Origin: Acanthamoeba lenticulata | Taxonomy: Eukaryota; Discosea; Longamoebia; Acanthamoebidae | Assembly (NCBI GenBank): GCA_002179805.1 | Contig: NAVB01005377.1 | Coordinates: 1-10,749, forward strand | Direction: 5' to 3' | DNA: 10,749 nt | Shown here: one piece after another, positions 1 to 7,148 of the stretch | Position numbering within the stretch: position 1 is the first letter of the stretch | Layout: the number at the start of each line of letters is the position of its first letter | Position numbers and translations under genes: made by a program | Notes under the pieces: generated by a model | The model's input: the letters and a program-made list of their open reading frames with translations, nothing else | Database searches by the model: none | Told to the model about the DNA's origin: nothing

Positions 1-401
1 CCACGTTGGGAGAGGAGAGGAGGCGCACTGGTGGCAGTGATATCAAACTCGTTGTTCTTCCTTCCAACCTCTTCCGACGCGGGATTGCCTGTGTCGTGCG
101 CCAGCGCAAGAGAGGAGTAGACGACGAGCACCACCAAATGACGATGATGACGACGACGAAGAGAATAATTATAAGACGCCCACCCCATGACGATCAGAAG
201 AGAGAAAGACAGTGAAAGAGGCATGAAGAGAGAGAATAAAGATGTTGACGACAATGAATTGGTAAAAAGAACACAAACATCGCGCAAGTCACCATCCGCC
301 AGCGCGCGCCTCCCCTTTCGAAGCGGTCATACAATACGAATCCTCCTCTTTCCTCCTCCTCCTCCTCCTCCTTATCACGCAATCCACCCACCACTACTAC
401 A
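1..401. other. No gene resolved; low-complexity flank of the transporter gene
   Basis: I see no convincing gene here. The open frames on both strands are short and translate to Arg/Lys/Ser-rich or Pro-rich low-complexity peptides, as expected from purine/pyrimidine-biased DNA. The part next to 402 should include the 3' UTR of the minus-strand transporter gene, but I see no clear AATAAA on the minus strand to mark its end. A CCT/AGG triplet repeat lies at about 341-373 and a GAC/GAT-rich run at about 138-160. A terminal exon of a further gene could lie at 1-130, but I cannot support one. Confidence 0.4.
341..373. repeat. CCT/AGG trinucleotide microsatellite
   Basis: An uninterrupted run of about seven CCT units at 352-373 is preceded by an imperfect copy from 341. 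On the sense strand of the transporter gene it reads (AGG)n and lies about 30 bases after the stop codon, so it is probably in the 3' UTR. It makes spurious Glu-rich and Pro-rich open frames on the two strands. Confidence 0.8.
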
Positions 402-3004
402 CTAGCAAACGTGCTTGCCCTTCTCCTGCTCTGCTTGTACGGAAAGGCGGCGAGTGAATGGCAAGGGGAGGAGGAGCACGAGGAGGAGAACGACAAGAAG
501 AAGAGGGACGAAGCAGAACAAGCAAGATGGAAAGATTGCGCAAAGCCACCATCAAGAGTAGTACAAAACGAGAGTGAGAGATAGGGAAAGAGCAGCGACA
601 GTCAGAAAAAAGAGGAAAAAAAACAAGCTGCGTACCGGCTGTGTACTTGGCAAACACCTTGGCCAGGACGAACGAGGTCACGAGCCACGCGGCACAGATG
701 GTGAACACCGTGTGGTTGGAGAAGGCATCCACCTGCGCCCCGCCGCCGCCATCCCATGACGCATCCAACGTTGACAAAACGGCTCGCGGATTGTCCGCGG
801 AGAGAGCAACTGCAGTTTAAGAGGGAGGAGGGAGGATGCTGACCTTTCGCAGCACGACGACGACGAGGAAGTTGAGCGGCACGCGGAAGAAGTTCATGAT
901 CGTCGCACGCGCGCTCTCCTGCGAGACGAGAAGGAGCAGAGGAAGAAGAAAGAAGAAGAAAGAAGCGTCAGACGAAGCAAAGGAAGAGGCCATGTACAAA
1001 GGAAGGAGAAGAAAAAAGAAAGACGTACAGGGATGTGGGTGCCTCGGAGCGTGCCAAAGCACGGGAAGTAGAGGCCGCACGCGATTTCGAAGGCGAGGAA
1101 CGCAAACATGAGCACGTATTGGTTCTGCCCGTTTTTTGTGTGCGTTTGTGTGACATCAGACAAGAGGGAAAAGGAGGGGAGGAAAGGGTCCATATGGCGT
1201 ACCACAGCGAAGATGGGGATGGAGAGCGAGGCAAAGGCGATGCCGAGGACAAAGAGGGCGATGGACTCGAGCTTCATGCTGCGCTGAACCAGCAACGTGA
1301 AGATCGAGCTGCCGACCATGATGCACACCTAAAACCATAGGCCGCACACGCATGGCGTGAGTCACCTCTCGTCTGTCTGTCTCTCTTCTCTTTATCTCTC
1401 TGTCGATGTCGGCGTACCATGAAGCAAGCAAAGATCACGCCGTAGGGAAGGACCTGGCCCGCCGGTGCGCTGGGGTCCTGCGATATATTTCAAGACCAGT
1501 CAACACGAGGAGATGACGAGAAGGAGACGGGCCATTTGTACCTCGTTCAGGGTCGGAGTCCACATGAACACAAAGACGTACATGGAGCCCTCGAACAGCG
1601 ACTGGACCAGACCCAGGATGGGCACCTTGGGGTCTGCGTTCGCGGCCACGACGTTGAGTGATGATGATGATAAGAAGAGGAGGTCGCAAGCGACTCTGGA
1701 GCTGAGAGGATGGACGCACCGTTCCGGAGGATGGTGACGGCGTTGGTAAAGGTCTGTGAGACGTTGATGGTCGAGTCACCGTAGTTCTCGCACCAGGTCG
1801 AGGCCACGATCAGCGTAGCCAGAATGAGGAAGCAAAGCGCCACCTTTCATGTAAAAGGTCAAGGACAAGGACAAGGACAAGACGACGTGAGCTTGTGTCG
1901 ATCACTGGTCGAGGTCGAGTTTGACTTGGACTTATGTGTCTCAAAAAGCGTACCATGAAGGGGGCGACGAAGCCATAGGCGTCGGCCGCGAACGAGGCTA
2001 TGAAGCCGGCCAGGATGGCAGCGATGCCGTTGCCGATCGTGGCGAGCGAGAAGGTATGCGACAGCTTCTCGGCCGAGTAGCCCCTCTGTACAGATGGCGG
2101 CGAACAGACGGACGGTTCAGAACGACGACGCGCCTTTTATGCTCTCGGACGTAGAAAGGAACGAACCTTGAAGTGCTCATAGACCATCCAGGACTCAAAG
2201 GCCGAGAAGAGGAGTGACGTCGAGATACCGGCCAGGATGCGACCGGCCAGGAGGATGTTGAAGTCGTTGAAGAGCTTGGTCAGACACGACAGCGAGTAGC
2301 AGAGGCCAAAGAACATGCACATGTTCTTACGCCCACTGGAAAGCGCCACAAACAACAAGCGTTAGAGACTACGAAGAAGAAGAAGAAGAAGAAAAGAGCC
2401 TCTTGAGAAGATCAGGCAGGATGCACGCACTACTTGTCAGCAATGGAGCCGATGAACGTGCCAAAGATCATTGACGAAGAGAACCCGGCGATGAAGAGAA
2501 TGGCAATGTCCTGCATACATAAGAGGGAGAATGAGCGGACGTCCTTGTGAGGCGAGGAGGTTCGGGTCAACGATAGGCAGCAAGCAGACCTGCTTCTGGA
2601 AGCCATAGGCCTCGTAGAGAGCATAGACGTAGGGTCCCTGGAGCCAGTCGGACTCTGGTAGCAAAGGTAAGACGAAGAAGAGGGCTTGAGTTCCAGCAAA
2701 CGAGGAAGCGCACCCATGACAATGAGGTAGACAAGCAAGTAGTTCCATTGGAAGCGGCGGAAGGCACTCTCCTCCTCTTCGGCCTTCTTGACGTCTTCGG
2801 GCTCTTGGATTTCTTTGCTTGAGGCGGGCTGGGTCAAGGCGGTCCCACCAGAGAGGAAGTGAGTAGTTCCTTCGTTGACCATGAAGTAAGGAGTTGGTGT
2901 GAGCAGAGGGGTGGAACCTGAGCCCTTTGTCTAATGACATACTGGAGCCCAGCGCACAGCACCGCGAGAACCGCGAAAATCAAGTAAAAGAATTCGATGG
3001 TCAT
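402..3004 (-). CDS. mfsd5: MFSD5-like major facilitator (putative molybdate-anion transporter), 14 exons
   Basis: Putative multi-pass membrane transporter of the MFSD5 family; animal and algal members are described as molybdate-anion transporters. Coding exons (minus strand, 5' to 3'): 3004-2943, 2817-2714, 2654-2590, 2510-2434, 2335-2167, 2085-1954, 1843-1720, 1633-1542, 1477-1418, 1328-1203, 1124-1029, 918-844, 732-636, 430-402. They sum to 1308 bases, 435 residues plus TAG; human MFSD5 is about 450. Family landmarks, in order: DWLQGPYVYALYEAYGF (about residues 58-74), the MFS loop 2-3 signature reading DNGRKN (102-107), SLSCLTKL, GRILAGISTSLLFSAFESW (about 133-151), FLAFEIACGLYFP (about 345-357) and NFFRVPLNFL (about 378-387). 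Hydrophobic helices run throughout, starting with a signal-anchor-like helix at residues 4-20. The start is the ATG at 3004, in a good context and just after a probable 5' UTR intron. Least certain: the acceptor of exon 2 (2817, weak pyrimidine tract), which falls in a poorly conserved acidic linker. Substrate is inferred from the family, not visible in the sequence. Confidence 0.88.
1855..1881. repeat. AAGGAC hexamer tandem repeat in transporter intron
   Basis: AAGGTC followed by three AAGGAC units and a partial fourth, inside the intron between exons 6 and 7 of the transporter gene (1844-1953). On the sense strand it reads (GTCCTT)n, so it adds to the pyrimidine-rich stretch shortly before the acceptor at 1844-1845. 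Confidence 0.75.
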
Positions 3005-3015
3005 GTTGAATTCCT

Positions 3016-3090
3016 CTGCATCCAACAACTCGGTTAGAAAAAGTGAAATAAAATAATAATAATAAAAAAAAACCGCCCCACTCAACTCAC
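3016..3090 (-). other. Probable 5' UTR intron of the transporter gene
   Basis: On the minus strand a GTGAGT donor at 3090 (with an alternative GTACGT donor at 3097) is followed by a T-rich, (TTA)n tract at about 3045-3072 and a TGCAG acceptor ending at 3016, 11 bases before the transporter ATG. Joining either donor to this acceptor gives no upstream in-frame ATG that I can see; the GTACGT choice creates an in-frame TAG. The upstream exon is therefore best read as untranslated. Confidence 0.55.
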
Positions 3091-3229
3091 CACGTACAGG
3101 GTGGAGTGAAGGCCCAGGGCAATCTGTTGTTGTTACCCCTACGGCTCCGCCACGTTACAGAGCCAGAAAAGGAGAGGCTACGTTATTGTGTTTAGTTGCC
3201 TTTTGGCCTGACACCATGTTGATTTTATC

Positions 3230-3302
3230 TCCGTCATGGTGCAGTTGGAAGCATCTGCGGAATACCACGCGCGGGACCCGGGTTCGATTCCTGGTGACGG
3301 AT
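3230..3302 (+). pseudogene. tRNA-like Pol III element, probable tRNA pseudogene
   Basis: A 73-base stretch has the canonical tRNA length. The acceptor stem is perfect: TCCGTCA (3230-3236) pairs with TGACGGA (3295-3301). The D arm is GTGC (3239-3242) with GCAT (3251-3254) around an AGTTGGAA loop. The T arm is CCGGG (3278-3282) with CCTGG (3290-3294) around TTCGATT. The A box TGGTGCAGTTGG (3237-3248) and B box GGTTCGATTCC (3281-3291) match Pol III consensus, and TTTT at 3307-3310 can end transcription. The anticodon arm fails: at standard numbering (27-43 = 3256-3272) only one of five pairs forms and U33 is A. The nearest alternatives are a 4-pair stem with an 8-base loop or a 5-pair stem with a 10-base loop. 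The acceptor and T arm resemble tRNA-Glu, so a decayed tRNA-Glu copy, a SINE head or a TFIIIC site are all possible. A functional unusual tRNA is not fully excluded. Confidence 0.7.
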
Positions 3303-3306
3303 AGTC

Positions 3307-3310
3307 TTTT
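3307..3310 (+). terminator. Possible Pol III T4 terminator
   Basis: A TTTT run starts five bases after the 3' end of the tRNA-like element. This is the minimal RNA polymerase III stop signal and the usual position for a tRNA gene. A run of four T is common by chance, so the support comes mainly from its place. Confidence 0.4.
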
Positions 3311-3432
3311 GTGTGGGTGTCGACCGTTGCTCTTGTCCTGGTCGATGCGGCAACTCGTTTAACGGCCAAAGCGAAACGAAGCGAAGTGGCTCTTCAAACC
3401 TTTCGTTTCTACTCCTGTGCGCAAGATCACAA

Positions 3433-3940
3433 ATGGCGACAAAGTTTGGCGGAGCTCCTAAGTGCCCTCGATGCGGCAAGTCAGTGTACCACGCTGAGCA
3501 GATCATCGGTGCTGGCCGAGAGTGGCACAAGAGCTGCTTCGCCTGCCGCCTTTGCAACAAGCGGCTCGACTCGACCACGGCTACTGATCGCGAGGGCGAG
3601 GTCTACTGCAAGGGCTGCTACGGCTCCAACTTCGGCCCGCACGGCTTCCGTGGTGGTAACGCTGGTGGCGTCATGCATACTCAGGTGAGCCAACGCCGTT
3701 CTTAATCGTCGGGGGGGGGGAGTTCTCTACTCTTATTTCACAAGGTCTTTGTTGAACGAACGCTCACACTGTCGTTACCTTGTGTCCTTCCAGGCTAAGG
3801 AAGAAGTCGTCAGCTTCGGATCGACGCCCGCCCCTGCGCCCGCGGCTGGTGGTGGCGGCGGCCCCGCGTTCTGCCCCAACTGCGGCACCAAGGCCGCGGG
3901 CGGCCGCTTCTGCTCCGGCTGCGGCAACACCCTCGCCTAA
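3433..3940 (+). CDS. LIM domain plus zinc-ribbon small protein (CRP-like)
   Basis: Two exons, 3433-3684 and 3794-3940, joined in phase 0 across an intron with GTGAGC donor and TTCCAG acceptor, encode 132 residues. Residues 11-62 form one LIM domain with all eight zinc ligands: C11, C14, H32, C35, C38, C41, C59, C62 (C-x2-C-x17-H-x2-C-x2-C-x2-C-x17-C-x2-C). The following GPHGFRGG stretch is like the glycine-rich tail after LIM domains of the cysteine-rich protein (CRP) family. After an Ala/Pro/Gly linker (about residues 94-109), two CxxC pairs (CPNC and CSGC, residues 111-127) form a short zinc ribbon close to the C terminus. LIM domains bind partner proteins, often at actin structures; zinc ribbons of this type are general binding modules. 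A cytoskeletal or nuclear adaptor role is inference. The ATG at 3433 follows a pyrimidine-rich leader; the in-frame open stretch upstream from 3313 overlaps no conserved domain. The intron carries a run of ten G at 3711-3720. Confidence 0.9.
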
Positions 3941-3985
3941 GCCCCTTCATCTTCTTCGTCTTGCAGCTCTCCTTCCCCAACAACA

Positions 3986-3991
3986 AATAAA
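3986..3991 (+). promoter_or_regulatory. Polyadenylation signal AATAAA of the LIM gene
   Basis: A canonical AATAAA lies 46 bases after the TAA stop of the LIM/zinc-ribbon gene, in a short 3' UTR. The convergent minus-strand gene ends at 4064, so the two 3' UTRs must be very short or overlap. Confidence 0.65.
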
Positions 3992-4063
3992 AGTGGCGCA
4001 CAAGAATTGTACGTTTTACAACAACAACCGTCAAAACATTGTTGGTTGAGCAGAAGGGACTTT

Positions 4064-5355
4064 TTACTCTTTGCAAGGCGAAGATGACGTCGGTGGTGAT
4101 GACGGTAGTGTTGGTGGCGGCTTGTACACCATCAACGTGCTTTGAGTGTCGCGTGGGACCATCGCCCACGCGTAGTCGAAGAGCGGGTTGTGGGCGTTGC
4201 CCAACCTGCGAGGGTCAAGGGGTGAGCAGAAGAGTCCCTCAAGGACTGACAGAAACGAGAGCACGATGAAGACGAACCGGTCGAACACGCGCACGGTGTA
4301 GGAGAGGCGCACAAAGGTGCGGAAGGTGTCAGTGTCGGCCTTCTCCCCGCGGTGGACGCAAAAGGCATCCATGAGGACGATCTCGAACGGCTCTGGTCGC
4401 CACGCCTTCTCCTCTTTGGCCTTTTCGTACACAAGATGGAGCAACGTCAACACACGCTAAACAAGAAGAGGAAGGAGGGCGAGGAGGAGCTGCAACCTGT
4501 CGGTCAAAGTCGAGGAAGAAGTTGTGCGTGGCCGGATCGAGATGGGCGACTTCAAAGGGCTGGAGGTAGAACACGGTGGGAAGTGTGTTGCTCACCACGT
4601 ACGATCGGTCTGACCTCAGCTTGGGGCTGATCCGTGCGCCCTGAAAGCCATCCGTGTGACAGCCTGTTGGTGTAGAGCGGCGACAGTACGGTGAGCACGC
4701 TACACGCAACCAAAGCCACAGGGCCAAGCACGGACCTTCGTTGCGCTGCATTTGGCCTGCAGGCACTACGCCCTGGTCGAGGGTGAGGTAGCAAAAGCTG
4801 TCCAGCATCGCGTCTCCATTAGCTTCGTACTCGAAGTCCATCACCTACGATTTTGTTCGCGTAAGAACGGAATCAAATGACAAAGAGAGATGAAAAAGAG
4901 AGGCTACGCACCTTCTGTAGGAGAGGAGCGAGGACTTTAATCTCGGCAGGAAGCCTGTGCTCCAGGCTGCCGGGGAATTTGATGGGCATGTCTAAGATGC
5001 GTTGAATGCTGAACGCACCTGGCCGTACAAAGGCTTCTCTGCACTCGGCCTCGGTGGAGTCGCTGAGTTGGCCAACGACGAGAGGTGGGTGCACCGATTC
5101 AAACTCGCCAGCCTCCCACACATTGTTTAACTTCTGCAGCACTTCGACAGGCGACAACCATCGCTCATCTTGGCGTTTTCGGGTGTCTTTGTTGTTTGCT
5201 GCCTCTTCACGAGGCAGAAACGGCGTGCGGGCCCTTGCTGCCGCCCTCTCCAACGAAGCTGAAGCCATGCGCGGCCGCAACACCACCCCAGCCTCCTGCG
5301 GCGCCGTTAACGCCGGCACCTCAAAGGTCTTGCCACCGTAGTGATGCAGCTCCAT
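4064..5355 (-). CDS. Putative 2-oxoglutarate/Fe(II)-dependent oxygenase, 5 exons
   Basis: Exons (minus strand): 5355-4912, 4844-4736, 4663-4497, 4456-4278, 4205-4064. They total 1041 bases, 346 residues plus TAA, with GTGCGT, GTCCGT, GTTGCA and GTTCGT donors and TAG/CAG acceptors. I do not recognise a named orthologue. The spliced C-terminal half carries the signature of a double-stranded beta-helix dioxygenase: HTD (H187, D189) inside NEGCHTDGFQGARI, hydrophobic strands ending in PTVFYLQPFE, a second histidine in AFCVHRG (H275), and an arginine 11 residues later (R286 in FRTFVRLSY) where 2-oxoglutarate-binding Arg usually sits. A conserved-looking FDRLGNAHNPLFDYAWAMVP block follows. The HTD motif only becomes contiguous with NEG after splicing, which supports that junction. 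Residues 1-70 look disordered. The C-terminal tail is Pro/Ser-rich. The substrate cannot be told; protein or small-molecule hydroxylation are both open. The gene starts 123 bases after the next minus-strand gene's stop. Confidence 0.75.
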
Positions 5356-5461
5356 GGCCTGCCACGTTTGCTCTCTTCCAAATCTGCAGGCGCGACCCTG
5401 TCTTCTTCTTGTTGTCTGCTTCAGTGAATGGCTAGTAAAGCAATTTTTTAAAGTTGGTAAA

Positions 5462-5467
5462 TTTATT
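5462..5467 (-). promoter_or_regulatory. Polyadenylation signal AATAAA of the 5479-6908 gene
   Basis: On the minus strand AATAAA begins 11 bases after the TAA stop at 5479-5481. It lies in an AT-rich pocket (about 5440-5480) unlike the surrounding GC-rich DNA. It indicates a very short 3' UTR in a 123-base intergenic gap. Confidence 0.6.
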
Positions 5468-5478
5468 AAAATAACGTG

Positions 5479-6908
5479 TTATTGTGCCGTCAGCTTTTGA
5501 AGGTCATCCAATTCCATCGTGATGCTTGTGTACTCTTCCTCCATTTGTTGGCCAGGCTGGTGGTGGCTCATAAAGGAATCCAGGTAGTGGAGGAGGTGGG
5601 CCTTGTCCATCGTCTGTCGGCCTTGGTCGTTGAGATAGACAAAGTGCTTGAAGTCTGCGTAGTCTGCAATGACGTCGCGCAGAGAAACCAGGCAGTGCCT
5701 CACTCTCTTTGAAATAGGATCCTGGGCCACCTCCCTCCACTCGTGCTTGCCTGCTGACCCAACGTGATACTCGAACAAGCTGCTCCTGTGCCACAGCCCA
5801 CCAGTTATTGCAACAGACCCCACCTGCCAGCTGCCAATCAAGGTAAGCATGTCAAGCTATTGTCCAGGCGTTGAAACATGAAACGAACCTGATGACCAGC
5901 TGATGAGGATGAGGCCCGAGACGAAATAAGAAGTCTCCGTCCGCCTCAAGCAGCTCTAGAGCTACGGGTCGCGGTTGAAACAAAGGCATCACTCTAGAAA
6001 TCGGAGAAGGATAAGATACGCGCTGCAGAAATCTGGCTTGCCATGCACGTACAGGAGAGGTTGATCGTAGTGCCACAGTTTTGCAAACTCGCCTGACAGC
6101 TTCACAAGAACTTCGTCCTTCAGTCGTTCACAGATCCTTTCGAAACGCGCTTGGTTGTCAACGATCCCGTCGAGAGCTGCCAAGGTCGACGAGGTGAGAG
6201 ATCAGACAAGTGATGAGCGAAGAGGGTTCAGGCTTAACTGCATTCGCTGCTCCACTTGCGGACGTAAGCCACCACGTCAGTGTAGCCCCTTATCACGTTG
6301 ATGCCTTGCCACACCTTCAAAGCGTGCGAAATGTGGTACAGGGCGTTTGCGAGAGTCGGTGCGGTGCTCTGTTCGTTCCGGGCAGGTGAGTCAAAAGCGA
6401 CTGCAAGATTAGGCGTGCTGAGATGAGCGCGTACACTTTCCCGAAAGGTCAGCCACAACTGCTGCCATAGGGCAGCTTTCATCTCCGGCCTTCCTTGCCC
6501 GGTGTTGGATATCGCCATGAAGGGGCGACTGAAGCCGAAAATCTGCAGGTTGACCCCAGCAGCTAGGAAGATAAACTTCAACCGAAACACTCCTTCCATT
6601 GGCGGCAGCTCGAAGCTTAACTCGTACAGCTGGCCGTTCCTCTTCCACGTGGATTTGATTCCAGGATTCGGCCCAAGTTCATTGCCTTCCACGTCGGTCA
6701 ACACCCAGTGTGGCGGCTGTTGATCGACCCGCAGATGCTCGAGAGGCTCGCAGCTCTCAAGCCACACCGTCAGCCGCAACGCCTTCTTCTCCTTGGCTCG
6801 CACGATGCTGAACGGCAGTCGTTCACGGCCTTTCAGAGGGAACAGGGTTTGCTCTTCGACCTTGACCACAGCACGAGTGGCGTTGATTTGCGTGACTTCT
6901 CCTTCCAT
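5479..6908 (-). CDS. Uncharacterised 416-residue protein, 4 exons
   Basis: Exons (minus strand): 6908-6239, 6176-6053, 5993-5889, 5830-5479; total 1251 bases, 416 residues plus TAA. Introns use GTTAAG, GTACGT and GTTCGT donors and CAG/TAG acceptors, 58-62 bases each, and all phases agree. I do not recognise the family. Residues 1-35 look like a small beta-rich module (EGEVTQINATRAVVKVEE). Residues about 38-135 alternate hydrophobic and polar residues as in a beta-sandwich, with a GIKSTWKRNGQLYELSFELP segment and an FGFSRPFMAISNTG end that recall Ig-like folds. Residues about 140-270 are likely helical (LWQQLWLTFRESVRAHL; ERICERLKDEVLVKLSGEF). The C-terminal third is mixed, ending in a helix (ITMELDDLQKLTAQ). 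There is no signal peptide or membrane helix, so it is probably cytosolic or nuclear. The ATG at 6908 is uncertain because an ORF in the same frame lies just upstream. Confidence 0.72.
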
Positions 6909-7148
6909 CTCTCTTGCTTCTTTCTTTCAAGAAGATGCAGCCAAGACGAAAAGCTCAGCGCCCTCCTCCTGCTGGTTGATTGGGCACACTGTAACAAAGT
7001 CGTTGTAAGAAAGTGTACCATTGGTTGTCTTCATCTCTGGGGCTTTTCCAGGTGGACTCCTACCAACAACCAAAAAATGAAGAAAAAATGAAGTAAACGG
7101 TTACATGTAGAAGAACCCTTAGTTGTTGTTGTTGGGTCTTGGAAAGAC
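6909..7148 (-). promoter_or_regulatory. Intergenic region upstream of the 5479-6908 gene
   Basis: These 240 bases separate two genes that run in the same (minus) direction. They must hold the 3' UTR of the trehalose-phosphate synthase homologue and the promoter and leader of the next gene. A CCAAT pentamer occurs on the minus strand at 7024-7020, just inside the upstream ORF, so its role is doubtful. No AATAAA is seen after the stop at 7149. Confidence 0.45.
6927..7034 (-). other. Upstream ORF or missed first exon, in frame with the 5479-6908 gene
   Basis: On the minus strand an ATG at 7034 opens 35 codons (starting MKTTNGTLSYNDFVTV) and stops at TGA (6929-6927), 18 bases before the ATG at 6908. 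It is in the same frame as that ATG. The composition looks protein-like rather than low-complexity. It could be a uORF, a real first exon whose junction removes the TGA, or chance. A GTCTTG donor near 6947 with the GAGAG acceptor right before 6908 would keep frame, but the donor is poor and the intron would be only 39 bases. Confidence 0.35.

Larger units (their letters stand above)
3005..3432. promoter_or_regulatory. Divergent upstream region shared by transporter and LIM genes
   Basis: 428 bases separate the ATG of the minus-strand transporter gene (3004) from that of the plus-strand LIM gene (3433), so both promoters should lie here. It contains the transporter's probable 5' UTR intron (3016-3090), a tRNA-like element (3230-3302) and a pyrimidine-rich stretch just before the LIM ATG. 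I see no clear TATA box. Core promoter positions cannot be assigned from sequence alone. Confidence 0.55.

Noticed and set aside
397..777. Extension of the transporter C terminus through the intron 431-635 without splicing
   Set aside because: A GTACGC donor and an AAGCAG acceptor with a long pyrimidine tract join in phase to a short tail ending in TAG; the unspliced reading is a Ser/Pro/Arg-rich artefact.
1035..1340. Plus-strand open frames opposite the transporter exons
   Set aside because: Charged, low-complexity shadows of GC-rich coding exons; the minus strand explains the region with conserved membrane-protein motifs.
3178..3578. Minus-strand open frames across 3178-3578, including a peptide with SPGIEPGS
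   Set aside because: This is the well-known false translation of the antisense of a tRNA T arm, plus the antisense of the LIM exon. No protein family match.
3711..3720. Run of ten G as a possible G-quadruplex
   Set aside because: A single G run in an intron without three more nearby runs; it is a homopolymer and a likely sequencing-sensitive site rather than a supported structure.
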